A DNA stretch of 64,000 bases from Notolepis coatsorum (GCA_963971535.1 OZ020598.1:100431489-100495488), one strand, 5' to 3'. Counted from the stretch's first letter, positions 11,721 through 23,187 are shown. Notes: generated by a model not told the origin, from the letters alone. Made by a program: numbers and translations.

Positions 11721-12130
11721 ATTGTGACAGAAATTGGTTTCACAAACTTTAAAAGTGAAATTTACTTTGCGGGGAGACTATGGATGAGGGAAAGAGAGAG
11801 AGAGAACATTAATTTCTTATTCACTTCAACCTGAACCGACCCAACAAGAAGGGCAATATCTGCCTCTGAAAACAATGCTGATTATACTGTATATATTGTT
11901 CAAAAATACATGGAGATATAATATTATCTAGTTCAACCGACGACAGTTGAAATAGTTTCTGACAAATAGAGGATTATCATATTTGGAAGTTCTGCAACAC
12001 TGTGCACTTTATGTTCGATAATGGTTTTATATAAGATGACATTATATTATATAAGAGGTGAATGAAGGATGATTCATACATGGAACCAGCCCTTAATGTG
12101 AGATGGGAGGATGGGATGGAGAGATGGAGG

Positions 12131-12140
12131 TAGAGAGAGA

Positions 12141-12202
<62 letters not shown>
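12131..12202 (+). repeat. (GA)n microsatellite, unit 2
   Basis: The same array as at 9163, about 14 bp shorter. This is the main length difference between the two duplication units. Confidence 0.9.
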
Positions 12203-12206
<4 letters not shown>

Positions 12207-14510
12207 CAAACCCCTTCCCCCTGCACGTCTCTCTCGCAACATTAACCCCTCGACTGACAGTAAGTTCTCCACTGCCTTCATAGCTGCCCCTAACACCTGC
12301 ACTATTGAAGCCTCTCCCTCCCATCTTAGCACTGAAGAGCTTACATCATTTTTCAACACCACCTGCCTCTCCACTCTAGACTCTGTAGCCCCCCTTAGAC
12401 AGAAAAAACCTAAGCCTAAAGGGCAGCCCTGGCTCAATGATAACACCAGAGCCCAGAGAAAAGAGTATCGGAAGGCAGAGCGAAAAATGGAAAACGTGAC
12501 AAACTTCAAGTCTCACTTGAAATGCTTAGGGAAAGTCGCATTAACTACCAGCTAGCGGTTAAAGCAGCGAGAATCACATATTTTTCCGACCTCATCAACA
12601 ACTCCCACAACCCCAGGACCCTGTTCACTACCATAAACTCTCTCATTAGCCCCCCCCCCCCAGCACCTGCCTGCATGTGTCCCCAGCTAAGTGTGAGGAA
12701 TTCTCAAATTTTTTCACCACCAAAGTTGAAAATATCAGAAGGAACATCTCACCCCCCACACGTAATGTAGCTGTCCCTCTGGTCTGCTCATCCACACTGA
12801 CCTGCTTTCAGCCCATCAGTCTACTCACCCTCACAGAGATAGTTTCCTCTATGAAACCTGCAACATGCCCCCTTGACACTGTTCCCACTGCTCTCCTGAA
12901 ACCGGTCCCAGCATCCTCTCCATTATTAACAGCTCCCTGGCAACTGGTACTGTTCCATCCTGCTTTAAACATGCAGTAGTCCAGCCCCTATTGAAAAAAC
13001 CAAACCTTGACCCCACCCTGCACAGTAATTACAGGCCCATTTCCAAGCTTCCTTTTCTGTCAAAAATACTTGAAAAGGTTGTTCTGTGCCAATTGTCTCC
13101 CTACCTGCACCAGAACAGCATCCTGGAGACATTTCAGTCAGGGTTCAGGACTGGCCATAGCACAGAATCAGCCCTCCTTAAAGTGTCAAATGACCTACTC
13201 CTCGCCGCTGACAACCGTGACTGCTCTATTTGAATGCTGCTTGACCTCAGTGCAGCTTTCGACACTGTTGATCACACCATTTTATTAGATCGTCTCCAAC
13301 ATGGGGTTGGTGTCAGTGACACTGCACTAGCATGGTTTTCCTCCTATCGCACAAATAGAAGCGTTGCTGTCAACATCGCCAACTGCTCCTCCCCCTCAAC
13401 CTCCCTCTCCTGTGGGGTCCCACAAGGGTCCATCCTTGGCCCGATCCTGTTCTCCCTTTACATGCTACCCCTTGGTCCAATCATTCAGAAGCACAACATC
13501 TCTTTTCACTGTTATGCTGACGACACACAGCTTTATGTTTCCCTGAAACCCAACAACCAGTCTCTACTTAACAGTCTCATATCCTGCCTGATGTTAAATG
13601 TTGGATGGCACAAAACTCTCTACAACTAAATCAAAACAAATCCGAAATAATCCTCTTCGGTTCCCCAGACGCTGTCACCACCCTTACCAACAGCCTTGGC
13701 AACCTGTCCTCCCTGGTCAAGCCGTATGTCAAGAACCTAGGTGTCATTTTTGATCCACAATTTAAATTTGACAGACAAGTGAACTCAGTGGTAAAGGCAT
13801 GTTTTTTCCAACTACGCACCATTGCCAAACTCAAAGCCCTTCTCTCCCCTGCAGACCTTCAGAGAGTCATCCACGCCTTCATTTCATCTAGATTAGACTA
13901 CTGCAACTCCCTCTATATAGGCATTAACCAGTCTTCCCTGTCCCGCTTACAACTGGTACAAAACGCTGCTGCCAGACTGTTGACCGGAACCCGCAAGAGA
14001 GACCACATCACCCCTGTCCTTGCCTCCCTTCATTGGCTCCCAGTACGCTACAGGATAGATTTTAAGGTTCTCCTATTTGTTTTTAAAGCCCTTAATGGTC
14101 ACACCATCTCAGACCTCCTATCCCCCTATTCCAACACCAGGTCCCTCAGGTCAGCCGATCAGAGGCTCCTGACAGTCCGGAGGTCTAACCTCAAGCTCAG
14201 GGGGGGCCGTGCCTTTGCTATCGTAGCCCCTGAACTGTGGAACAGCATCCCCACCTCCATTTGGCTCGCCCCCTCGATAGATGCCTTCAAATCGAGGCTC
14301 AAAACCCACTTCTACCTACTAGCCTTTCCCGTTCACTGACTCATGCCCTGTTTTTCTATGTGTTTGCCTGTGTGCCCTCCCATAAAATGGAGTGTGATTG
14401 TTGTCTATATGTATCTTGTGTATCTACCCTCTGTACAGCACTTTGGTTGACACGCGTCATGTGAGATGTGCTATATAAATAAATCTGATTGATTGATTGA
14501 TTGATTGATT

Positions 14511-14511
<1 letters not shown>
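12203..14511 (+). pseudogene. L2 LINE ORF2, broken copy 3 with intact 3' end
   Basis: It carries the same frameshift, 16-bp deletion, premature stop and 4-bp deletion as copy 2, because both derive from one duplicated sequence. The 3' part from 13605 to 14339 is open for 244 codons and covers the RT thumb and C-terminal region, including [15 protein letters not shown] and the terminal ELWNSIP block. A 9-bp in-frame deletion near 14105 removes three residues relative to copy 1. The 3' UTR ends with TGAT repeats at about 14487-14511, which pass directly into a GA array. Confidence 0.88.
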
Positions 14512-14648
<137 letters not shown>

Positions 14649-14831
14649 CCATTAACAGTATTTCTGACCGTTATTATCACAGGGCTATTTCATGAGCCTG
14701 TAAAGTTTCAGATTGTATAATGATGGCGATGGAAATTCGTTTTCTGGAAGTGAACGATAATATAGTATCTTATTACATGGCGTTTTCACATTCGCCGAAA
14801 TGCTTGCTTGTGATTGGTCAATAGCCCCCCG

Positions 14832-14886
14832 ACTGCGGTCATTATTTTTCAATAATGACCGCTGTTTTTTCAATAATGACCGCAGT
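14832..14886. repeat. Short inverted repeat, 15-bp arms
   Basis: ACTGCGGTCATTATT at 14832-14846 is repeated in perfect inverse at 14872-14886. A nested copy at 14851-14862 also pairs with the left arm over 12 bp with a 4-base loop, so two alternative hairpins are possible. Confidence 0.8.
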
Positions 14887-14949
14887 GCGCAGCTGTTGGC
14901 AATCAAGCCCACTGACACACACTGTTTCAGTGCAATTAGACAGTGTTCT

Positions 14950-15275
14950 GCTGCCGGCGATGACAGGGGGCGGAGCGACGAGCGGAGCCAGAACACAGCG
15001 GAGCCAGAAGGCTGCCCGCGATAATAATAATCACTTTATTTGGGCTGACAGAGCCACAGAACAACTGCGATTTGTCAAATGAATTAGGTATATTGTTAGT
15101 AAGTTAGCCATGTAATAAGCGGGATAATGTATAGCCTACTCGGTCATTGTCGCAAAATAATTGACCTTCACTACGTTTAAAACACCTCGGCGCGGCGCCT
15201 CGGTATTTTAATCTCCGTGACGGTCAATTATTTTGCGACAATGACCTCGTAGCCATACATTATCCCTTACTTATA
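14950..15275 (-). mobile_element. Foldback MITE (copy 1)
   Basis: The core is a large hairpin. GGGATAATGTATAG at 15121 is inverted at about 15253-15266, and inside this a 25-bp exact arm (from GGTCATTGTCGC) is inverted at 15222-15246. The centre is a GC-rich CCTCGGCGCGGCGCCTCGG palindrome. A second copy in opposite orientation lies at 60844-61100, and similarity extends into the flank (TGTTAGTAAGTTAGCCATG; GATGACAGG-GGCGGAGCGAC), so the element is larger than the hairpin. Confidence 0.75.
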
Positions 15276-15339
15276 GCTCCACCAGGCAGTAGCTTGGGAG
15301 GGGATTATGCATTTGTTTGCATGTCTGTGTCCCTGTACT

Positions 15340-15886
<547 letters not shown>

Positions 15887-15902
15887 CCTGTACTGTATGT
15901 CA

Positions 15903-16249
15903 ATAGACCTGTTCGCTGTCCACGTCGGACTCAGTGTGCGCCCGCATCAAGGGGGCAAAAGGAACATAATCCTGGTCAGAATAGTTAGCCATGCTAGCGA
16001 TCTAAACAATCAATCCATGCCAAAGCTAGATAGATATGTAAAATGTGAAAGACTTGTTCTCACAGCAATGCTGATTTAGCAAAATGACATCCAGCTGTTT
16101 TTGTTTGAAACAACTTTTAGTCATGGGAGAGTGTCATGGTTTCTCGATAGAGCCCCGTCGTAGGTAAGGGGGCAACTTAGTCACGTGACTCAGTTGGTAT
16201 TGCTGATTGGCTCGAACACAGTATGTTTGTATACAGCGAACAGGTCTAT
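15903..16249. mobile_element. MITE with 14-17-bp inverted ends and TA target site
   Basis: ATAGACCTGTTCGCTGT at 15903 is exactly inverted at 16233-16249. If the outer TA is taken as the target duplication, the inverted repeat proper begins GACCTGTTCGCTGT. A TA duplication suits Tc1/mariner or ISL2EU-type elements; I cannot tell which. It begins 9 bp after the target duplication of the hAT element to its left. Confidence 0.7.
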
Positions 16250-16639
16250 ACGGAGTTAATCAACCAACTACAATGTGGATGAAACCATATAGGCTGACAG
16301 CAGGCCAGGGAAGTGAATGCTGGAATATTTTCACATCTGTAACGACAAGTATTTAATTTGAATTAATATATGCTACAGATGTGCTGCTCAGAGCCTCCGG
16401 GAATCAGCTCTCTGGCCGCTGTGTACAGCAAGATGAGCCACTCATTGATTTACCTATGCATATATTATATCATATAATATAATTCATATATATATTCATT
16501 CATTTCCACCATTGTCCATTGAAATAAGCCCCACCCCGCTTCCTATCTCTTGGGAGGTGTCAATGAACTTCAGGTTTTAAAGGTTAATTCTACTCAAATA
16601 ATTGTAAAGGTGTATTCCACCAAAACAGTTTTAAAAGTG
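16250..16639. other. No recognisable feature
   Basis: AT-rich non-coding sequence. Confidence 0.4.
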
Positions 16640-17025
16640 TATTACACAAACATAGTGTAATAATGTGCAATAGTGTGTAGCAAAATAGCGTGTAATAATA
16701 TAATGTATTATAGTGTAATCGTGAGTGTAATAATGTAATTGTGTCATACTGTAATGGTGTCATAGTGTAATAGTGTACAAGTGTGCTAGTGGAATAATGT
16801 GTAACAGTGCAATAGTGTGTAATTGTGTGTAATCATGTCATAGTGTGTAATTGTGTAATAGTGTCAGTGTAATAGTGTGTAATAGTGTGCTAGTGTAATA
16901 TTGTGTAAGTGCAATAGTGTAACATTGTGTAATAATGTAATAGTGTCATAGTGTAAAAGGATAATAGTGCAATAGTCTAATCGTGTAATAGTGTGTCATA
17001 GTGTAATAGTGTCATGATGTCATAT
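16640..17025 (+). repeat. Degenerate TGTAATAG-type low-complexity repeat
   Basis: About 390 bp composed of imperfect GTGTAATAGTGT variants (GTGTAATAATGT, GTGTCATAGTGT and similar). Spacing is irregular, so this is an old decayed tandem repeat, not a fresh array. Confidence 0.7.
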
Positions 17026-17239
17026 AGGCTGCAGGTCCTGGGGCACATGGCCTGTCATTCCTGGCTGGAGTTTGGGGGTGGGGTCATGGGATTCGCTGGT
17101 TTCCTCATGGCACACCGGCTGCTTTCCTTCGGTCATGACATGCTTTATCGGAGGGGGTGTCTTGGATGGGGATGTGTTGGGGATTGATGTGTGGGGTGTT
17201 TGGGGGACTGACTGTTCTGGGGGGGTTCACATGCTTTCG

Positions 17240-18313
17240 AGCAATATTGTACTTATTTTATGCCTATTCTTATATCTGCACGTTTATGTTGCACTACTTG
17301 TATTGTCTTTTATATTCTTATATCTGCAATTTATGCATTGTTTTTATTCCGTAAACTGTATGCTGATTTTATGCCTATGTTCATTTTATACTATTTGCTC
17401 TGGGGCACTCTGGACTGCGGTCCATGTGTGAAACGTGCCATATAGAGTTATTGATAATCATTATTATTATATTGCAAAACGAATTATGCATTGAAATGTC
17501 TGTAAAGTCTCGACAACATTGAAAGTGAGGGTGACCTGTAACGTCTGGGCTTTCTCTCCCTATTCAGGATTGGAAGCTCTGCTGTCATCCTGGAATTCTC
17601 ACTCTGTCTCTGTAATTATCCTGATTGTCGTCACCTGCTGTCTCTGTAATTATCCCTGATTGTTGTCACCTGCCTGTGTTTTGTGTCACTGGTTCTGATT
17701 GGGTCTGCGGGCTGTGTTGAGGCCTTTATAGTAATCCCTTGCCTCTCTCTCCCTGTCGGTTCTTCAGCAGTGTTACTGGGAACAGCCGTCCACGGGCAGA
17801 CGTCGGATATCTCGCCCGTTATCATGATTTAAAGTTACCTTTGCTTTAGGTCGAGAAGTCGGATCTCTCCCCACCCTATTCTCTTATTGCTTTCCTTAAG
17901 TTGTTTATCTCAGTATCTTTCCTTGTGTACTATTTACCTCCTTCACCTTGTAAAGTAATGTTATCGCTCGAAGTGGTTCTGATAATAAAATAACACATAT
18001 TCGAGAAGAGCAACACCCTCTCCGTCTCATTCTTCCGTGCCACACTTGAACTCAACATTCTTACCTGGATTCGTAACAGTGACCTAAATGTTCCTTTTGA
18101 GAATAAATAAAGGTTTAAGATGAAATGTAAATGTACTAGTCTGCTAGTGTAATAAGCCACTTTCACACTGCCCGTTCAAGGCAGGAATCTTACCCCATTA
18201 TTCTGCCTCACCGTTCTGTGTAAAAGGTAGGAAGATGGGACGGGAAGTCGATGTGTCATTATGCTGTCATCAGGCTTGGTTTGCCCCAGTGTCTGTGTGA
18301 ATGGCACTGCCAG
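17240..18313 (+). repeat. Dispersed segment, copy 1 (paired with 21008-22119)
   Basis: The segment begins near TTATGCCTATTCTTATATCTGC, passes a LINE-like 3' end (CTGGGGCACTCTGGACTGCGG, then ATATAGA), and runs through to TGTGTGAATGGCACTGCCAG. It matches the copy at 21008-22119 over its whole length apart from nested insertions. Copy 1 holds a solo LTR that copy 2 lacks and is cut at its right by a LINE tail. Either an unnamed repeat or a small segmental duplication. Confidence 0.75.
17537..18078 (+). mobile_element. Solo LTR, 542 bp (Gypsy-type)
   Basis: It begins TGTAACGTC and ends CGTAACA, giving TG...CA ends with short inverted repeats. It is flanked by a 6-bp target duplication GTGACC at 17531-17536 and 18079-18084. 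The empty site is preserved in the sister copy near 21732, which confirms the insertion. CTGATTGT-GTCACCTG blocks near the 5' part resemble fish Gypsy LTRs. Only one LTR remains, as expected after LTR-LTR recombination. Confidence 0.85.
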
Positions 18314-18316
18314 AAT

Positions 18317-18540
18317 TTCAAGTTCAAGTTCAAGTTCAAGTTTCTTTATTACTTGACATGCAAAAATACAGAATACCTTCACATGGAATGCTTTTTTCTG
18401 TTATGCTCCTATGAGGATCATAGGATGCTTGGATCAAACACATACAGCTCATTACAGTAATATTCCACAATTATTACATTTGAGATAGTAATAATGGTAC
18501 AGAGCCTTGAGACAAACATATGCGTATTCACCACCGCAAA
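18317..18540 (-). mobile_element. Rex1-like LINE 3' tail
   Basis: TTCAAG repeats followed by TTTCTTTATT on plus are the reverse of a LINE 3' end with an AACTTG tail, as at 48080-48105. It interrupts the dispersed segment that is continuous in the sister copy near 21960. No coding sequence of the element is legible; the inner boundary is uncertain. Confidence 0.55.
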
Positions 18541-19362
18541 CAGACTGGCAGCCGTCCTAGGCAGCGCCATGTACGGAAGGAGGGGGGAGTGGGTTGGGGT
18601 TGTTACAGGGCTGTATGGGGGGGGGGGGGAGTGATACCTCACATGAGGCACCTGACCAATGCAGAGGAAGGGGGGGGGGGGGTGGGACTGGAGGGGGGGG
18701 GGGGGGAGGTGGGGGGGAGTGCACAAGCCAAGTCCTGGGTGGAGGAGGTAGTGGTGCTGGGGAAAGGAACGCCATGTACCGTCCTTATCTCCTATCTCCA
18801 AGAGGGCCTTCAACTCGAGCAGCTCTCAGGTTCGACCTTGGAGTCGTCCAGGAATTTGTTTTGGCTGACTGACTGGCAACATTTTCCCAGCCACGTCAAT
18901 TTAAGTTTGATTTTGAGTAGAGTGAATTATAACTCTTGATTTGAGTGGAGTGAGTTTGAACAACTCCGTCCAAATGACTGAATCATTAGTCCAAGTGTCC
19001 AAGTGTCTTAATCAGTTCATTTTGGTAGGTCCTGTGCGCGGTAAACAGATCCAAAATCTTCTTATTGCAATCCCAAAAGCTTCGATAATCCAAATGTCCA
19101 CGACTTTAAGTTGGTAGCCCGAATTGAAATGTCCCAAGAGGCAGAGAGGGTTAGCCTTATTCTGCTTCCTTGACGAAAATATGCAATCCACTGATTAGAT
19201 CCATTTAGAGTTGGTTTGAGTATAGTCCGACAACCGGCACGAAGCACAGAGCACAGCAGGCTTCATGGAGGCAGGGAGGCAGTGAGGGCCGGCGATAGGA
19301 ACAACCTTGAAGGCCTAGGGAGAGAGGAAAGAAAAGGCCTAGGGAGAGAGGACAGGGGTGTT
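18541..19362. other. Poly-G rich and unannotated stretch
   Basis: Several G runs of 8 to 12 lie between 18618 and 18718. They create long but compositionally biased open frames on both strands that I do not accept as genes. The rest shows nothing recognisable. Confidence 0.45.
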
Positions 19363-19678
19363 TTGATATCATGTCATAACTTATTAAAGTGCCTTGCAAC
19401 TTAAGACTTCTCATCATTTCGTCTTATAGAACATTTGTGCTCAGAAATTCGATTTTTAAAAACATCTTCTTGTTTTTCCAACATAGTAAAGGTTGCAAGG
19501 ACATTTAAGCAAGTAAACCACAAAATCTGAATTACAGGTGATCCGGCCTCTAACAGCGATACTCCTACCTGTACTTGGTTGTAAATAAAATGTCTCTTTA
19601 ATCATGCCATGACATTGGGTACAAGACAAACATGGACAATTGCAAAGTTGCAAGGCACTTTAATAAGTTAGGACATGA
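19363..19678. repeat. Inverted repeat flanking PLE debris
   Basis: AACTTATTAAAGTGCCTTGC near 19378 recurs in inverse at 19649-19668. The similarity extends outward through ATCATGTC to about 33 bp per arm with one mismatch. Between the arms lies the minus-strand Penelope-like fragment. Confidence 0.85.
19403..19653 (-). pseudogene. Penelope-like element, zinc-knuckle and GIY-YIG endonuclease piece
   Basis: The minus strand encodes a cysteine cluster (CNCPCLSCTQC), about 30 residues, then VVYLLKCPCNLYYVGKT. This is the zinc-binding stretch and the start of a GIY-YIG nuclease domain as found at the C-terminus of Penelope-like reverse transcriptases. After a frameshift the reading continues with RISEHK, the next conserved part of GIY-YIG. 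The nuclease normally nicks DNA for insertion of the element. Frame breaks and the lack of an RT domain make it dead. Its orientation is opposite to the PLE C-terminal piece at 20156, with which it may once have been continuous. Confidence 0.75.
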
Positions 19679-20118
19679 TTCCTCCAGGGCCTTGAGGAGG
19701 GCGAGGAAGATCATGGCAGACCCTGCCCACCCGGGTCACAACCTCTTCACCATGCTCCCCCACGGCTGCCCAAGACATTAAAGTCCCGCCATAGACTCAG
19801 CTTCTTCCCCTCAGCAGCTCGCCTGGTAAACGAGTCAGGTGTCCCCCTGCTCCCCCCCTCTATGGCGAGCTGCTAGGGCTGTACCTTTGGACCTCTGGAC
19901 TTGAATCTGTGCTGCACTGTTTCCATGTCCCCCACCACTGCACTTTTTACAGTCTATTGTTGTCTCACTGTTCTGTCCTGTCTTGCACTTTACTTATAAT
20001 TATTTATTTAATGTTGTATTGTTCTTAATGTGAAAAAAAGCATGCACTGTAAACGTCAAATCACGTTCCATTTGTACTGCAATATGGTGAATAAAGTAAT
20101 CTGAATCTGAATCTGATA
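19679..20118 (+). mobile_element. Rex1-like LINE 3' end, (GAATCT)-tailed
   Basis: One frame reads SRALRRARKIMADPAHPG followed by LFTMLP, matching the minus-strand element at 31327-32198. Frameshifts and stops follow. The 3' UTR ends near 20095-20118 with AATAAAGTAATCTGAATCTG, a tandem tail like that of the 31.1-kb copy. It is truncated at the 5' end directly at the PLE inverted repeat. Confidence 0.75.
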
Positions 20119-20690
20119 TTTCTGGCTTAAAATACATGGGTTTAGAGCAAGTCTTGAGACCACCAAGAGGCGGTGACAGAGACAGGCTCTTGCTACAAAG
20201 GGAAAACTTTTATATTCACTTTCTGGATTGTTTAGAGCCTAGAGGCCTCAATGAGGAAAAGGTTTTGACCTGTTTCATTTGATTATTTAATTACATTCGA
20301 TTGTTTATTAATTATTTTTATTTTCATTTATCATTCTTTATATTTATAATTGAAAGACGGCTACTATGGGTCATGAGTGTTTATATTTCAGTAGTTTAAG
20401 ATGTAGGCCTACTCTGTATATAGATATATCTTTTTGATTTACATGCTTCTTTTTGATTTACATGCTTCTGAAAAGGTTGTGCTTGTAAGTGGTATTTTGT
20501 ACTCTTGTGCAGATCTCTTGTTGTAATGTGTTGTCACTTCCTATGTTGTCACTTCCTGTTTGACTTGTATAAACTTGGTCACTTACCCTTTATGCTTCAT
20601 GCAAGCCATTCTGAAGAAGGTGTGTTCACACCGAAACATAATATGATTTCAGGCTGTCAATAAATGTGAAAAACCTGGAGTGTGTGCCTG
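20119..20690 (+). mobile_element. Penelope-like element, 3' end
   Basis: Coding end and 3' UTR of a PLE. Near 20611 lies CTGAAGAAGGTGTGTTCACACCGAAAC, a paired GAAGAAGG...CCGAAAC stretch that I associate with vertebrate PLE 3' regions; positions are 20611-20637. Confidence 0.6.
20156..20282 (+). pseudogene. Penelope-like protein C-terminus
   Basis: One frame reads PPRGGDRDRLLLQRENFYIH and then FLDCLEPRGLNEE, ending at a TGA at 20280-20282. The RGGDR, LLQRE, (W/Y)I and P-x-GLNE signature is the extreme C-terminus of Neptune-type Penelope-like proteins, just after the GIY-YIG domain. The upstream part is replaced by the LINE at 19679. It is a dead remnant. Confidence 0.7.
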
Positions 20691-21007
20691 TACTCACTTT
20701 ATTTAAAAACAGCCAATCAAATCCCCATCAATGGAAAATTAACCCACCCATATCGATGCTGATTGGTCCTTGTGCAAGACTAGAAAGCGGTGATCTTTGA
20801 TTAAACACCTGTTATCAGAAGAATAGACGGTCAGAGTGACAAGCTACAGAAGATGGCCACAAACGATAGTATGAGTGATGAAGAGGACAAAGCGAGCACC
20901 CATGGCCCTATCTCCATGAAATGTTCTCTTTGGCCGCAGTCAACACTGATTCTTATAGAATGGAGTGTCTCTTTTGCATCCCCCGATCCCATGACATTTC
21001 TGCCTTC
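20691..21007. other. No recognisable feature
   Basis: Contains an ATG-started open frame at 20853 rich in Ser, Asp and Glu at its start (MATNDSMSDEEDKAS). It loses character at the repeat copy beginning 21008. I cannot assign it. Confidence 0.35.
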
Positions 21008-22119
21008 AAAAAGTACTTATTGTACTTATTTAGCCTATTCTTATATCTGCACGTTTACGTTGCACTACTTTTATTGTCTTGTATACCTATTATTTTTTTG
21101 TATCTACTTTTTCTCCCCATTTTCTATTTTTCTCCCTTCCCCAATTTTGTATTGTCCAATTCTACCCTCCCACGAAGCCTTGCATCACGTGTCCCCTCCG
21201 GTACTCGAGGAGGCAGCCGTCGCATCTTTTCACCTGCACAGCGCAATCTCTCAGCGGCGAGGGTCTGCGTGGGAGGGACACGCCGCCCCCGTCGCTTCCT
21301 GATTCTACTGCGCAGGCGCACCAACCGACCTGTAGGAGTCGCTGTCCACAACTTCCGATCCCCACCCACCAGCTTCCCACCCCCTAATACTGCCAATTGT
21401 ATTAGTATGAACGACCAGCCAAGCTGGTAGCAAAGCCGAGAGCTGGGCTCGAACCCAGCATATCCTGCGTTGGTGGCAAGCGCCTTGCCCACTGCGCCAC
21501 CTAGCCGCTTGTATACCTTTTCTTATTCTGCAATTGTTTTTATTCCGTAAACTGTATGCTGATTTTATGCCTATGTTCATTTTATACTATTTGCTCTGGG
21601 GCACTCTGGACTGCGGTCCATGTGTGAAAAGTGCTATATAGATAGAGCTATTAATATTTCTTAGTATTATATTGCAAAAATAATTATGCATTGAAATGTC
21701 TGTAAAGTCTTGACGACATTGAAAGTGAGGGTGACCTAAATGTTCCTTTCGAGAATAAAATAAAGGTGTGAAATGAAATGTACTAGTTTGCTAGTGTAAT
21801 AAGCCACTTTCACACTGCCTGTTCAAGGCAGGAATCTTACCCCATTATTCCGCCTCAACGTGCTGTGTAAAACGTAGAAACACGGAACGGAAAGTTCAGT
21901 CATTATGCTGTCAGCACGGTTGGTTTGCCCCAGTGTCTGTGTGAATGGCACTGCCAGCATTTTGGGACAGGGGTGTGATGTTTTGATGATGAAGTCGAGT
22001 GCTGCCCCTGCCACTATCCCCGCACCACCAACCTGCAGGATCTCTGCTCCATCCAGCTATCAGTGGTTGCATGAAAGGTGGGATAGAACAAAGGCTGACC
22101 ACCACATGATATAATAATC
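21008..22119 (+). repeat. Dispersed segment, copy 2
   Basis: Sister of 17240-18313. It lacks the solo LTR but holds a SINE at 21089-21507. It continues past the point where copy 1 is cut by a LINE tail, and is itself cut by the Pao/BEL element at 22125. Confidence 0.75.
21089..21507 (-). mobile_element. tRNA-derived SINE
   Basis: On minus it begins with a tRNA-like head holding an A box (GGTGGCGCAGTGGGCAA) and a B box (GGTTCGAGCCC), the internal RNA polymerase III promoter. A body of about 300 bp and an A-rich 3' end follow. It is flanked by an 11-bp target duplication CTTGTATACCT at 21078-21088 and 21508-21518. Three more members lie at 43212, 46223 and 52282. Confidence 0.88.
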
Positions 22120-22124
22120 ATAAT

Positions 22125-23137
22125 TGTTCTGAAGGTCCAGATTAAAACACTGAAAGTCTGCGTTTATTATTTTGTATAACTTATATATCGTTTATATATA
22201 TATAAGATATATATCTTCACGTCATCTGTTTTACGTGCCAGTATTTATCATTCGCCTTTTGTATATGTCCCATTCTTAATGCCATAGGCGCCAGCGCGCG
22301 CCCCTCTAGACATGTTCAGAAAATGCCCAGGCAAGCCCAGAGAGAGCACATTGATCTGTGTGGGTGAACAGGCTCAGTCCACAGGTAACACAGAGTGAGA
22401 GAGAAGTAACGTTTGGCGCAGTTGTAAACAGGACGGCAAGGCAACGTATCGTTATAGAGAGCCGCACGGCTAATTACTTAGATACAACCATAATATTGTC
22501 GAGCCACTATTGGCCCAGTATAATAACTTGTGGAAGCGAAGTAACGTGGAGAGACTTATAGTTGAACCCAGCGACGTTCTGGACATAACTACTTATTGAA
22601 GACTTCCCGCGGGTTAGCCTAGCAAAGGGGCTAACTAGCTATCACCCATGCCAACGGGCATTTGGACTAATAGCTATTAATCCTGCCATCAGGCGCTAGG
22701 AATACCGAAGGACCGGTCCGTACGAGACCCTCTTTCCCAGCGACGACAGGATTATCCCACCAGTCTGCAGTTTCTCTGGAGTCGGAGCTCCAGAGAGAAT
22801 TACCGTCTCCATCCACCATCTTGCTTTTCCCTGTGCTGCTTCGCTCCGTCTCACTCCATTCAGAGCTCCACCGGTCGGGTACCCGTAGCATAGGAACTAT
22901 CGTTACCGCGGACATTGTGGCATTGATATTAAAGTAATAACAGGAGATCTGTGTTCATATGCTATGTATGTTTTCTATTAATATTAAAGTGATTGTTTAA
23001 CTTGTATCACTGTCCCCTCGCAGTTAATGGAGTGTCCGCCATTTTGTGTACCTATACTGTCTGGCTAATTAATATTCTAGTAGTGGTCTAATCTAAACAT
23101 TTAAATACAGTCCGGGTTGTGTAGCCCCTTAGCTACA
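22125..23137 (+). repeat. Pao/BEL 5' LTR
   Basis: Begins TGTTCTGAAGG and ends TTAGCTACA. A primer-binding region TGGTCCTTCGAGGCGG starts three bases downstream at 23140. Confidence 0.92.
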
Positions 23138-23160
23138 ATTGGTCCTTCGAGGCGGAGGGT
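23138..23160 (+). promoter_or_regulatory. Primer-binding site of the Pao/BEL element
   Basis: TGGTCCTTCGAGGCGGAG begins three bases after the LTR end, the position where a tRNA 3' end pairs to start minus-strand DNA. I do not assign the tRNA. Confidence 0.65.
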
Positions 23161-23187
23161 ATCAGTAATAATAATATTAGTGATAAT

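Larger units (their letters stand above)
10762..13717 (+). repeat. 2.96-kb direct tandem duplication, unit 2
   Basis: Second unit of the duplication. It shares with unit 1 the hAT MITE with its target duplication, the GA array and every disabling lesion of the L2. Beyond 13717 the L2 continues to its natural 3' end, so unit 2 holds the original L2 continuation and unit 1 ends at the duplication breakpoint. Confidence 0.95.

Noticed and set aside
18418..18939. Pro-rich and Gly-rich frames of up to 139 codons
   Set aside because: They follow from the poly-G/poly-C composition of this stretch and resemble no protein.
20853..21430. Frames of 149 and 169 codons beginning MATNDSMSDEEDKAS and MFSLAAVNTDSYRM
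   Set aside because: They run from unannotated sequence straight into a dispersed repeat and a SINE; no domain or splice structure supports a gene.
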